From the NCBI GenBank assembly GCA_033239525.1, contig BSYO01000016.1:6211045-6275044 (forward strand): 64,000 bases of DNA, in the 5' to 3' direction. Below are positions 35,801 through 44,044 of the stretch, in pieces. The stretch is from Nepenthes gracilis. Lineage: Eukaryota; Streptophyta; Magnoliopsida; Caryophyllales; Nepenthaceae. Under the pieces are notes generated by a model, which worked only from the letters and a program-made list of their open reading frames with translations, was not told where the DNA came from and made no database searches. The position numbers were made by a program, and so were the translations under genes. Position 1 is the stretch's first letter. Every line of letters starts with the position of its first letter.

Positions 35801-37211
35801 ATAACATTAATTTTTCTAATCACAATACCTGAGCTTACAATTGCATTACCATACAACCCAATTTAATTTAAGGAATAGACGACATATCAAATACAATATT
35901 ATACCAATTCATCATTATTTTGGTAACATCAATTCACCCACTAGTCAGTCATCCAAGTAGTAGGCAAATCCAAAGAACTAATGCAAGCAAATTCTCTTAT
36001 GAATTAGGAAGGATGCCAGATGAGCTTCAGGCACCTATTTGCAAAGGTTTCAAGAAGTGGAAGGAATGATAGAGAACTTATATGAGACTCCAAAGATCGA
36101 GTATCCTAATAAAGGCCAAGTGTTCAAGTGTTGTGGGTTTTGGATTGTGGGTTGGTCAATTTCTTTGTATTGTACTTCATCGGATGTTTGTGTTACTAGA
36201 TTTTTTTTTTTTTTTTTTTTGGGGTACTTGGTGACGCACCTTGGGGTCAGTTTTAATATATAAGCTATTTCACATTCAACGAGTTACACAAAACAAAAGC
36301 GACATATAGGTACCTTGGTGCATTCTTAAGTACTTTAAATTCTTCTTCAGTGGGTAAAGGGCGACCAAACACATCTTTTGGCCTAGGCTGCTTCTTCTCT
36401 TCTCTCACAGGTGGTGGAGTCCCTTGACAACTACAACAAAACCATTCAAGCATTACTTCAATGCATCCACCAAATGAATATTTTATTTCTCATAAGCAGT
36501 TATTAATACGTCAAAGACGAAGGCCCTTCCGTGGAGTTGCTTTGATCAAGCCTCTTCCTCTCATCAGCAATCTCTGCTGCTTTGGCGCTCTCAGCGTTAT
36601 AACCAGGTGGGCGCACATACATAAAGCTCACAGCTTGCATCATCTCCACCTTTAAACCAAATTAACAATCGTAAATTGAATTGCACAACCTGTAAACTAA
36701 TTTAAATACATCAATTGCTGGATATTAGAAAGACAAAAAGGTTGAAGTGCACAAGATTTACATCTAAATCCATCCAATATTCCTGTGCAATAAAAGAACA
36801 AAATAGTGACAAAGTTGTCTTTGATATACAAAAGATAAACTAATTTACCTTTTCTTTCTCTTTCTTCGAGATAAGAGCAGTCTGACGGAAGAATTCTTGC
36901 TCCTGAGCATACTGGACAAAGCGATTAGCGAACAAGGTTAGCGAGGGTGATTGAGATCGATGGAGCAACAGAAGGAGGGAGAGATGGATATGAACCTCAC
37001 GGGCGACTTCTTCACCACGGCGGAGGCGAGTGGCGTGTGTTTGCTCGGCGATCCACTTCCGGCGTTGGTTAGGATAAGAGAGTGGGTGCCAAGGCTTTTG
37101 GTTGAGGTAAGAATGGCTCCAAGCAGTGCCTGCTTTGGTCTTGTAATCTACCTCTCCACCTTTATCGGAGAACCTCTTGCTCAGCCTTATTCCTCCGTCC
37201 TCTTCCTCCAT
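26143..37211 (-). CDS. CIR1: CIR1-like protein (CBF1/RBPJ-interacting corepressor homologue), seven exons
   Basis: The seven exons join to 1404 nt, encoding 467 residues plus a stop: 36996-37211, 36849-36911, 36510-36649, 36314-36430, 31272-31473, 26801-26915, 26143-26693. Every inferred intron starts GT and ends AG, and the phases agree. Residues ~30-60 hold the CIR N-terminal motif (Pro-Trp-His-Pro, then Lys-Trp-Ile-Ala-Glu-Gln). The middle has Val-Arg-Pro-Pro-Gly-Tyr and Asp-Val-Phe-Gly-Arg-Pro-Leu-Pro. A zinc knuckle (Cys200, Cys203, His208, Cys215; CX2CX4HX6C) has the spacing of human CIR1. The last ~170 residues are rich in Arg, Lys, Ser and Asp, as in SR-type nuclear proteins. Human CIR1 bridges RBPJ to histone deacetylase and is linked to splicing; plants lack RBPJ-Notch signalling, so a nuclear splicing-related role is inferred. 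The start is chosen for its AAAAATGG context. It appears intact; untranslated ends are not defined. Confidence 0.9.
26801..26915 (-). CDS. CIR1: CIR1-like exon 6
   Basis: 115 nt after acceptor TTTTTCAG. Encodes Trp-Glu-Leu-Lys-Gln-Lys-Pro-Gly and Gly-Gly-Phe-Lys-Pro-Asp-Asp-Pro-Asn-Gln-Gln, then Asp-Glu-Tyr-Gly. Donor GGAG|GTAAAA in phase 1. Confidence 0.9.
27611..27910 (-). pseudogene. Chromodomain-like C-terminus of intronic gypsy fragment
   Basis: A minus-strand frame near 27,900-27,830 gives Phe-Leu-Ile-Arg-Trp-Val-Arg-Arg-Ser-Asp-Phe-Glu-Tyr-Thr-Trp-Ile, resembling a chromodomain 'YLVKW...TWE' core. It continues into a Ser-Pro-Gly-Pro-Ser-Ser-Ser tail. Short and degraded. Confidence 0.5.
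28289..28519 (-). pseudogene. Integrase C-terminal continuation in intron 5
   Basis: 76-codon frame with Trp-Asp-Leu-Ile-Leu-Pro-Ile-Ala-Gln-Phe-Thr-Tyr-Asn-Asn and Phe-Glu-Val-Val-His-Gly. These are conserved blocks just after the catalytic Glu of gypsy integrases. Confidence 0.75.
28634..28885 (-). pseudogene. Integrase core remnant in intron 5
   Basis: 83-codon frame. Trp-Gln-Asp-Val-Ser-Met-Thr-Phe-Val-Leu-Gly-Leu carries Thr where the family has the first catalytic Asp of the DDE triad. The second Asp is preserved in Val-Ser-Asp-Arg-Asp. Confidence 0.75.
29380..29640 (-). pseudogene. RNase H remnant in intron 5
   Basis: Frames give Phe-Glu-Val-Glu-Cys-Tyr-Ala-Ser-Gly, Tyr-Asp-Lys-Glu-Leu-Tyr, and Trp-Arg-His-Tyr-Leu followed by Phe-Asp-His-Glu-Thr-Leu. 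These are the characteristic RNase H blocks of gypsy elements. At least one stop interrupts them. Confidence 0.7.
30968..31155. repeat. 94-bp tandem doublet in intron 5
   Basis: 'tgatagtttattccatgtta' at 30,968 recurs as 'tgatagtttattccatttta' at 31,062. Both units end with 'cataaacatgaatatgtttt'. Confidence 0.9.
31272..31473 (-). CDS. CIR1: CIR1-like exon 5 (zinc knuckle)
   Basis: 202 nt after acceptor GAGTCCAG. Encodes Val-Arg-Asn-Val-Lys-Cys and the CX2CX4HX6C knuckle ending Asp-Arg-Glu-Cys-Pro-Leu, then Arg-Asp-Asp-Pro-Leu-Thr-Ala-Ile. Donor GAG|GTCAGT in phase 0. Confidence 0.9.
31759..31790. repeat. (TC)n microsatellite in intron 4
   Basis: Perfect CT dinucleotide run about 290 bases upstream of exon 5 in transcript sense, where it reads (GA)n. 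Confidence 0.95.
32769..32880. repeat. Compound microsatellite: CA/TG-rich, (AG)n, (AC)n
   Basis: Alternating purine-pyrimidine tract with 'acgcatgcacacgcatgtgc' (32,787-32,808), then an (AG)n run to about 32,843, then (AC)n at 32,864-32,877. The first part is a potential Z-DNA-forming stretch. Confidence 0.85.
36314..36430 (-). CDS. CIR1: CIR1-like exon 4
   Basis: 117 nt. The acceptor is TTGTTGTAG and the donor AAG|GTACCT (phase 2). Encodes the conserved block Asp-Val-Phe-Gly-Arg-Pro-Leu-Pro-Thr-Glu-Glu-Glu-Phe and then Leu-Lys-Asn-Ala-Pro-Arg. An alternative acceptor (CAAG, 8 bases further in) would shift the frame and is disfavoured. Confidence 0.87.
36510..36649 (-). CDS. CIR1: CIR1-like exon 3
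   Basis: 140 nt, starting Val-Glu-Met-Met-Gln-Ala-Val after acceptor TTTAAAG. Contains Val-Arg-Pro-Pro-Gly-Tyr-Asn and an Ala-Glu-Ile-Ala-Asp-Glu-Arg-Lys-Arg helix. Ends in phase 2 at a GAC|GTATTA donor. This donor is the least typical in the gene, so the edge is slightly less certain. Confidence 0.82.
36849..36911 (-). CDS. CIR1: CIR1-like exon 2
   Basis: 21 codons between acceptor TTTGTCCAG and donor AAG|GTAAAT, phase 0 on both sides. Encodes Tyr-Ala-Gln-Glu-Gln-Glu-Phe-Phe-Arg-Gln and a Lys-Glu-Lys-Glu-Lys end, which continues the basic helix begun in exon 1. Confidence 0.88.
36996..37211 (-). CDS. CIR1: CIR1-like exon 1
   Basis: 72 codons from the start Met. Carries the CIR N-terminal motif (Asn-Gln-Lys-Pro-Trp-His-Pro and Arg-Lys-Trp-Ile-Ala-Glu-Gln). 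The donor is GAG|GTTCAT in phase 0. Reading on past the donor gives a Leu-rich tail that is intronic. Confidence 0.88.
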
Positions 37212-37219
37212 TTTTGGCC

Positions 37220-37225
<6 letters not shown>

Positions 37226-37252
<27 letters not shown>
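37226..37252. promoter_or_regulatory. (CT)n/(GA)n tract just upstream of the CIR1-like start codon
   Basis: About 13 CT repeats on the plus strand, (GA)n in transcript sense, 15-41 bases upstream of the ATG. GA-rich tracts near plant transcription starts are known targets of BPC/GAGA-binding factors. It could equally be a length-variable leader microsatellite. Confidence 0.55.
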
Positions 37253-37881
37253 GTTGTCTTTCCCTATAACCTGATCGTGTGCGCGACGGGGCTTATTCCG
37301 AACCACGAAAATATTAGGAGTAAATTTATTTCTGATTTTTCGTCGGGTTTTTTACTTTTTAATTTTTCTCAATCTTTCCTCAAATTTTATTATAGTATAT
37401 TTTTTACTTGATTCTTAGCTTAATAAAGATTCAACCTGGGCAACTATTATTCGCGCAGGATCAAGATATGAATTAAAGAATCAATATTTTACCCCTTAAA
37501 ATAAAAATAGGAGGCCAAAGTGCCAATAAATTTGTACTATTATGGCTTATTAAAAACTAAAATTCGTAAATAGGAAAACCTAATGATAAATAATATGAGG
37601 CCTATTAAATAATTTGTGTTTGATATAAATAAGCAGAAGATGAATTTGAAAGACGGCTCTAAAACCCTTAATTGAGAGAAATAAAGAAAAATTTTAAAAT
37701 GATAAACTTTATACTTAGAATGGTCCTTTAAAAAGACTGTGGCTATTTATTTGGATGAAGAAAATGGACCATGACTGAAATAATATGGGTGTCTGGAGAA
37801 TAATGGATACAGTTTCTCTTAAAATTGCATCAACATTCTACCATAAAACTTAATAATCTAAGTAAGTAAAAGTTAGTATTT
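37253..37881. other. Upstream spacer and presumptive promoter of the CIR1-like gene
   Basis: AT-rich sequence between the GA tract and the solo LTR. No open frame with coding character and no convincing TATA box at a good distance. The core promoter most likely lies here. Confidence 0.5.
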
Positions 37882-37886
37882 GAGGA
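37882..37886. repeat. Target-site duplication of solo LTR (GAGGA), left
   Basis: GAGGA directly before TGTTAGCGG; an exact match follows the LTR at 38,760-38,764. Confidence 0.88.
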
Positions 37887-38759
37887 TGTTAGCGGACAAC
37901 GGGCGGCCCACTTACCGAATTACAGGAGCAGTTTTCACCTATTGGTCGGAATGGACGACCAATTAATAGGGTACAATGAGCACTGTGAAGTAGAGAATAG
38001 AGAAGAGAGACGAACACAGAATTTTACGTAAAAAACTTTTATGAATCAAAAAAAAAATCACGGGATACTTAGTCTACTATGAATTACTAAATATGAGAAA
38101 GTTACAGGAGGCAAAAATTAAGAATAGAGCAAAGTAATCAAAACTCTCATACTTGTTTCATTCTCAACTCTGTTTCTTTTCTTTCTTTCATCTGTTACAC
38201 TCTCACTTTCAATTTGTTCTTGCCTTACAACTCTCCTCTACTTCTGCTCTGCCATGTGCAAAATGCACATACATATACACACAACCATCACCATAGCTTG
38301 GTGGTTGGTGCTTAACTTTCAAAGTCTGCTTGCATATGCACGCCTAATCCTGCAGCAGGCGGTACATGCCTGCTCCTACAGATTGATCAGCCTTTGGAGT
38401 CTCGAGAATAACTTCTACCAACCACCAAAAGGGTAGGTCAACTATAGACATTTTTGGCCATGACAGTCGTTCAGATTTTTCAAATGCGGCATGTCAACTC
38501 TGTTGTCCATCGCTTCACATTAGCCGGTCAATCACACCATTGACCAGTCGAAGTAGCCCGTCTCGCTCTTTCAGACAACTCACAATTTATGACGGTCAAC
38601 ATATTGACCAGATGAGTTGACAGGAAGAGTTAACTCCGGTTAACAAAGTTGACCAAAATAGTTGATTTCGGTCAATTTCGTTGACCGAAATTTCTTCCTC
38701 CCAGCACATTCGTGCTCTGTCCAAATCCTAAGGACTTTTACATGGGAGTAATCCCAACA
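37887..38759 (-). mobile_element. Solo LTR, Copia-like (873 bp)
   Basis: Begins TGTTAGCGGACAACG, ends GTAATCCCAACA, and is flanked by an exact 5-bp duplication GAGGA (37,882-37,886 and 38,760-38,764). No internal sequence follows, so it is a solo LTR. The TGTTAG...CAACA ends suit Copia elements. On the minus strand a leader-like segment ('ttttttacgtaaaattctgt' then a CT-rich run) lies in the last third, so it is probably minus-oriented, the same direction as the CIR1-like gene 676 bases away. Confidence 0.85.
38436..38685. promoter_or_regulatory. Cluster of ten W-box cores (TTGAC/GTCAA) in the solo LTR
   Basis: TTGAC or its complement occurs near 38,437, 38,493, 38,527, 38,540, 38,595, 38,604, 38,617, 38,649, 38,671 and 38,680. 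Seven to eight carry the TTGACC/GGTCAA form. WRKY factors bind TTGAC(C/T). In the inferred LTR orientation this is the U3 end, upstream of its promoter. Confidence 0.7.
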
Positions 38760-38764
38760 GAGGA
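38760..38764. repeat. Target-site duplication of solo LTR (GAGGA), right
   Basis: GAGGA directly after the LTR end CCCAACA, matching the left copy. Confidence 0.88.
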
Positions 38765-38939
38765 GAAGTGAATTTGGTGAATATCTTTCTCTTCATTTGA
38801 AGAGAGCTTAGATATTCTATAGAGTCGAGCATTATAATACAAGGATACTATGATTGTGGATTTGAATCTAGAGGGAATAGCGACCAAAGTTATAGTGTCC
38901 TTTATAATCAATCCCCATGATCTATTCTATAAAATTATT

Positions 38940-39650
38940 TCTTTCTTTTTTTTTTGGTAAGTAAGTATTTTGGATTAATGGGAGAAAAAAATTTACACAA
39001 CCTATGCATTAAATCCAAGTATTTTGACTTGGAGATAATACATTAAACGCTAGGGCATTCCCCGAGCAGTTTGTACATCAAAAAATGACACCCACCATAG
39101 GGGTCCTCCATGAGAACAAAGTTCAACCAAAAAAATAAAGGCTGTCTGAAGTTACACACAAGCAGACATACGGCTGAAACCATATCAGCAGCATTAGAGC
39201 TATTTTCAAGCAAACCAAGCCAAGCCAAGCAAAGGGCAATACTAAGACTGGATTAAAACATAGTCAATCCCAGCAGTAGAACCATGTCCAAAGAAGGCGC
39301 CAAAGAAAGATAAAATCGATCGGAATGCATCAAGACCACTCGCCAACGCAGCCACTTCCAATGAACCAAAGAGCGGCTCAAGCCACATTAACACTCGCCA
39401 GAAATCCAATCCGCAATGAATCAAGCCTACGCGATCAAGCCACGTCAAGATATGCATCAAAAAATCCAAACTGGGAACAAAGAGAGCAGAAACTGGATTA
39501 CGCAAGTTCCTCGCCAGCAAATCAGAATCCATTCCGGCAAATAATCCTGTGCAAACCGGCTTGCACACACGAGAGTACGGATTACATCCCGGCAAATAGC
39601 AGATTACAAGGAGCTGCCTCAGACCTGCACTGACCAATAGATTGCCCAAA
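38940..39650 (-). mobile_element. Possible 5'-truncated LINE-like retroposon
   Basis: On the minus strand the segment ends 'aatacttacttacc' followed by an A-tail (plus-strand T-run at 38,946-38,957). This resembles 3' ends of plant non-LTR retrotransposons. A 135-codon minus-strand frame (39,242-39,649) and a 61-codon frame (39,043-39,228) occupy it. They are rich in Leu, Phe, Cys and Gly and match no domain I know. No RT motifs are visible, and target-site duplications were not resolved. Confidence 0.4.
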
Positions 39651-41044
39651 ATTCACCCTCCAGACCAAATTGGGCGTCGCCATACAGTCAACACCAAAGA
39701 AGCTCTTATTGCTTTCTTTATTATTCTTTGATTGTTTTATTATGTAAACAGGGAATAGCATTAGCAGGAGGTCTCAATCAACATTCTCAGCACTTTATTT
39801 GATGCTAAGAAATTTCAATGCCTTCTATTGCAATTGAAATTCTTGGTTCTTCTATGTAAGCCCACAATTTTCATTGGACTTGGCTTGTTCAAGTCCTCAG
39901 TATCATGCATTTCAAGGAACTCAAAGTGTCATTTAAGACCCCAATCACCTTACGGACTTTGATTATTCCTTTTTATTACGATTCAGACAAAACCTCAATT
40001 TTTGAACCCCATCACTAGCTCTCAGTCACTAAGGCTAAAGCTCAAGATCTAAACAGCAGTAAATCATCCTGTCTGAGTCTCATAGTTTTGTGTAAAGAGG
40101 CATGTGAACGGCATTAATGCCTTGCACTTAGTGTGAGCTCTGGTCTAGTGGTCATTAACCCCTACCATGGAACATCATTTGGGGATTCATATGCTTCCTC
40201 ATAGCCGTTCTTAGTTGGAAAATGGCCTCGAGGCCTGTGAACCGTTTAAGGTGTCAGTGCATTATGGCTTCTTTGGGAAGCTTTCCATTGGCTCCCAAAT
40301 CATGCCTGAGGCATGTGAAAGGGTGATCCTCCTTTCGGCTTATAAATAGAGACTTCCCTTCTTTATTTCACATGTTTGCCCCATTTTATAAAAACCCTAA
40401 TTTTTGAATTTCATTGCTATGTTCAATTGTCCTTCATTCTTCTTTTAGATGAACTAGAACGTGCCTTAGATGTTGAATAGGGCATAATAACAAAAAATAA
40501 AAATAAGTGCAAAAAAAATTAAAAAAACAAACAAGCACAATCAATAAATAATAAACCAAGTTATTCATCTAACTTTAGTAATAGAAAGAACAAAACAATT
40601 TTGTCATCTCAATTGCTAAAATCGGCAGATCATTAATACAAATTAACAAATTAGTAGAATATACCATTTAATTTCATATCTCTGTTAATTTATAAATAAA
40701 ATGACGCCCTTATGCATAAATTTTTCAAAAAAAAAAAAAGATTACAAATATGGGGTTAACTAATTATACATTAAGTAAGGTGAATTACTCAATCACCATG
40801 TTGTGCTTGCTCCACAATCGTATAGGCTCATTGGCAGATAGTGCACTCTAGAGCAAATCACAAGTAGTTGATGCACATGTCATGCGATTGCCTTAGGTAA
40901 TGTTGTGATCAGCTTAAAGAGAGAAACTATCTTAATTGTGTAAAGGTCTAAAATACCCCTAATAAACATAGCTCAATAAGACACAAGTTTTGCCATAGAA
41001 CACTCCTATATAGGATGGACCTAATACACCTAAATTTAAGTTCA
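39651..41044. other. Spacer without identifiable gene
   Basis: No open frame of note. A TATA-like 'cttataaatagag' lies at 40,340-40,352, followed by a pyrimidine-rich leader, but no open frame follows it. A weak tRNA A-box-like 'ggtctagtggt' is near 40,141. The sequence becomes increasingly AT-rich towards the satellite. Confidence 0.5.
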
Positions 41045-43985
41045 AAATCATGCCTAAAATGACATTAAACAATTAGTTTTTTGACAAACAATGTGGACAT
41101 TATGCCCATGGGAGTATGTCCTTGAAAAGGAAAGGGATCGGAGAATCTAAGATACGTCTTATATATATTATTATAAAATCAATTCAGAGTAATACTATGC
41201 AATCAGCTAATTCTTCAAGCATATGAAAACTCATGATAAAGGATGGTGTATCATCAAAAGCAAAATAAATCAGAGAAACTCTAACACAATTGCATACATT
41301 GTTACAAAATCATTTCTAGAGTGTCATTGAGCAAACAACATCTCTAACCATATGATCACTAATGCCACAATGGGGTAGGGTGTCGAAAAGAAATAAATCA
41401 AAAAATTTCAAATGCATGTTATACATACCATCATGAAATTGCTCTAAAAGTGACATTAAGCAATCAATTTGTTTTTCGATGATATGAACACACATGTTTT
41501 ATAGGAGTTTGTCATCGAATAATTAATGAATTGGAAAGCTTAACACTCTGTTATGAAATATGCCCAAAGTAACATTGAGAAATTGGCTCGTTTTCCAACC
41601 ATATGAAAGACAATGTTATCATTTTTAGAGTACAGGTTGTCATGAGTTTGTTCACTCTCTCCCATTAGCCTAATGGGGTATGTTGATGAAAAAACTGAAT
41701 CGAAGAACCTCCAATACATCTTATACAAATTGTCATAAAAGCATCCCTGATTCGGTGTTGAGCTATTATCCCATTCCTTGAATAGATGAACTCACACTCA
41801 AAGAGGAATGCCTTCAAAAAAGAAATAAACCGAAGAGCTGTAGTTATGTTTTGTGCACATCATCATGAAATCACGCCAAGAGTAAGGTTGAGAAATCATT
41901 CCATTCTCTAACAATAAGAACACATTTTCAAAGGAGAAACACTGACGAAAACTAAATAAAATTAAAAATCTCTAATATCTTTATGTACAATATCATGAAA
42001 TTATGTTTAGAATAATGCTGAAAAATCAACTAATCTTTCCATTATAATGTATCCCATGGGTTATCTCATGGGAAATTAAATGAATTTGAGAACCCATGAC
42101 ACATTTAATCCCTATTGTAATGAAATTATTCCTCGAGTGAGATTAAACAACGAACCTACTCTTTGAAGATATGAACCCTCATTACCCAAAATGGTATGCC
42201 ATTGAAAATAAATGATTTGGAGAACCGTAGTTATATTTTATGTATATTGTTATGAAATCATTTCTGAAGTGACACTGAGCAATTGTTGTTTCTCCAATTG
42301 TTTGAACACCATCCTAAGATTTGTGATATGAAAAACAAGATGAATTGGAAAACTTTGCACATATTTTATGCACATTATTATGAAATCATTTCTAAAGAGA
42401 TGTTAAGCCATCAGTATGTATTCTGATGATATGAACGCTCACGCCTTAAGGAGGCTTGGCATCGAAAAATAAATGCCTAAAGTTACATGGGGCAAATTGA
42501 TATGTTTTCTTACCGTATGAACGCTAATTCAATAGAATATGTCATATAAAATAAATTAAATTAAAGATGTTTTAATAATGTTTGTTAACAATGTCATGAT
42601 ATCATATCAAAGTAGTGTTGGACAATGGATCCATTCTCCAAACATATGAAAACGTGTTTCCTAAGTGGGTATGCCGTCAGAAAAGAAATTAACAGGAGAA
42701 TTTTTGAAATAATTCGTACACATTATCACAAACGTATCTCTAGAGTTACAATGAAAAGTTAGCCAAATCCCTAACCAAATAAACACTCATGTCCTAAAGG
42801 GATATGCCAATGAAAATGAAATCAAATGGAGAATTTATGATGTATGTTGCGCACAATGTCATAAAACAATTTATGATGTAATCAATTGAAGTATCTTATG
42901 GGCGCAATTTTGGACTATTTGAACACTCATATTCCATAGGGGTCTGTAGTCAAAAACAACATGAACTGAATAATCTCGAATACATTTTGTGCACATTATT
43001 ACAAAGAGGTTTTCAATTGACATCAAGCAGTAGCTCATTTCTTTGATCATATATGAACACTTATGTGGGTGTGTGTTGACAAAAATTATTCGAATCAAAG
43101 CACCTTGGAAACCTTTTGTACACAACTTCATGAAATCATGTGGGGAGTTAAATGGAGTATTCTCCCAACTTAAGAGCAATCAAATGCCATGGAGCATGTT
43201 GTTGAGAAGGAAGGGATAGTAGAACTTCAATATGTTTTAAACATAATGTTACGCATTCACACTCAGAGTGATTTTGAGTATTCAGTCCATTCATGATCAA
43301 ATTAACACTCAGAGGGAATATGTAATCAAAAGAATTAATTATTGAACTGTGAGTATGTTTGGTGCACGTCATCTTGAAATAATGTCTAAACCAATATTGA
43401 AGAAATGGCTAATTCCCTTAGCATAAGAACATTCATGTCCCGAGAGACAGGCCGACAAAAATGAAATGAATATAAGAATCTTTTATACTTTTTGTTCAGA
43501 ATATCATGAAATTATGTCCGTAGTGACATTGAACAATCGACATGTTTTTGACAATATGAACTCTTATATTATGGGGGGCATGCCATTGAAAACCAAATGA
43601 ATTAGTGAACCTTGAATACGCTTTGTGCACATCATCACAAAATCATTTCTAATTGGTGTTTAGCTATTGTCAAGTTCTTTAACCATATGAGCACTCATAC
43701 TATAAAAGAGTATATAATCAAAAAAGAAATGAACTAAAGAACTTCGTATATTGTGCATATTGTCATAAATTATTGCTCGTATTGGTGTTGAGCAATTCAT
43801 ATTAACTTTCATATCCAAAGGGGCATGCCGATAAAAATTAAATAAATTTAAAAATCTTCAATAAGTTTTGTTCTAAGCATCACAGTATCATGTGTAAAGT
43901 GATATTGAGAAATCAAACTATTCTCTAACCATGTGAGCACATATATGCCATAGTGGTATGTGAAAACATTAGGCATTTTTAATTG
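41045..43985. repeat. Degenerate satellite array, period ~128-132 bp, ~22 monomers
   Basis: Monomers follow the order: 'tcatgaaatcat' box, 'agtgacattgagcaat' box, 'ccatatgaacactcat' box, 'tgccatgaaaa' box, 'gagaacc' box, 'ttttgtgcacat' box. Anchors are seen near 41,301, 41,431, 41,551, 41,730, 41,862, 41,993, 42,118, 42,250, 42,378, 42,593, 42,725, 42,859, 42,988, 43,128, 43,503 and 43,634. Short open frames in the array carry no recognisable domain. Confidence 0.8.
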
Positions 43986-44044
43986 ACTATACTTTAAACC
44001 ATTTAAAAATACAGATGCACATAAATATTTAACACACATAAATA

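Larger units (their letters stand above)
31474..36313 (-). other. Intron 4 of the CIR1-like gene (4840 bp)
   Basis: Starts GTACCT and ends GAGTCCAG. I see no recognisable transposon domain or second gene. Short open frames on both strands near 33,000-33,500 match nothing I know. It contains dinucleotide runs near 31,759 and 32,770-32,880 and a T-run at 36,200-36,219. Confidence 0.8.

Noticed and set aside
36951..37274. 107-codon plus-strand frame opposite exon 1, ending in Ser-Leu repeats
   Set aside because: Antisense to the start of the CIR1-like gene and extended by the CT repeat. No independent support.
40130..40360. Possible SINE or small promoter: A-box-like 'ggtctagtggt' and a TATA-like 'cttataaatagag'
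   Set aside because: No convincing B-box, A-tail or target duplication was found, and no open frame follows the TATA-like site.
42871..43372. Minus-strand frames of 102 and 74 codons
   Set aside because: They span satellite monomers, carry no domain, and neighbouring monomers do not keep the frame.
41045..43985. CRISPR-like array
   Set aside because: The monomers are 128-132 bp, diverged over their whole length and without unique spacers. The DNA is plant nuclear, so this is a satellite.
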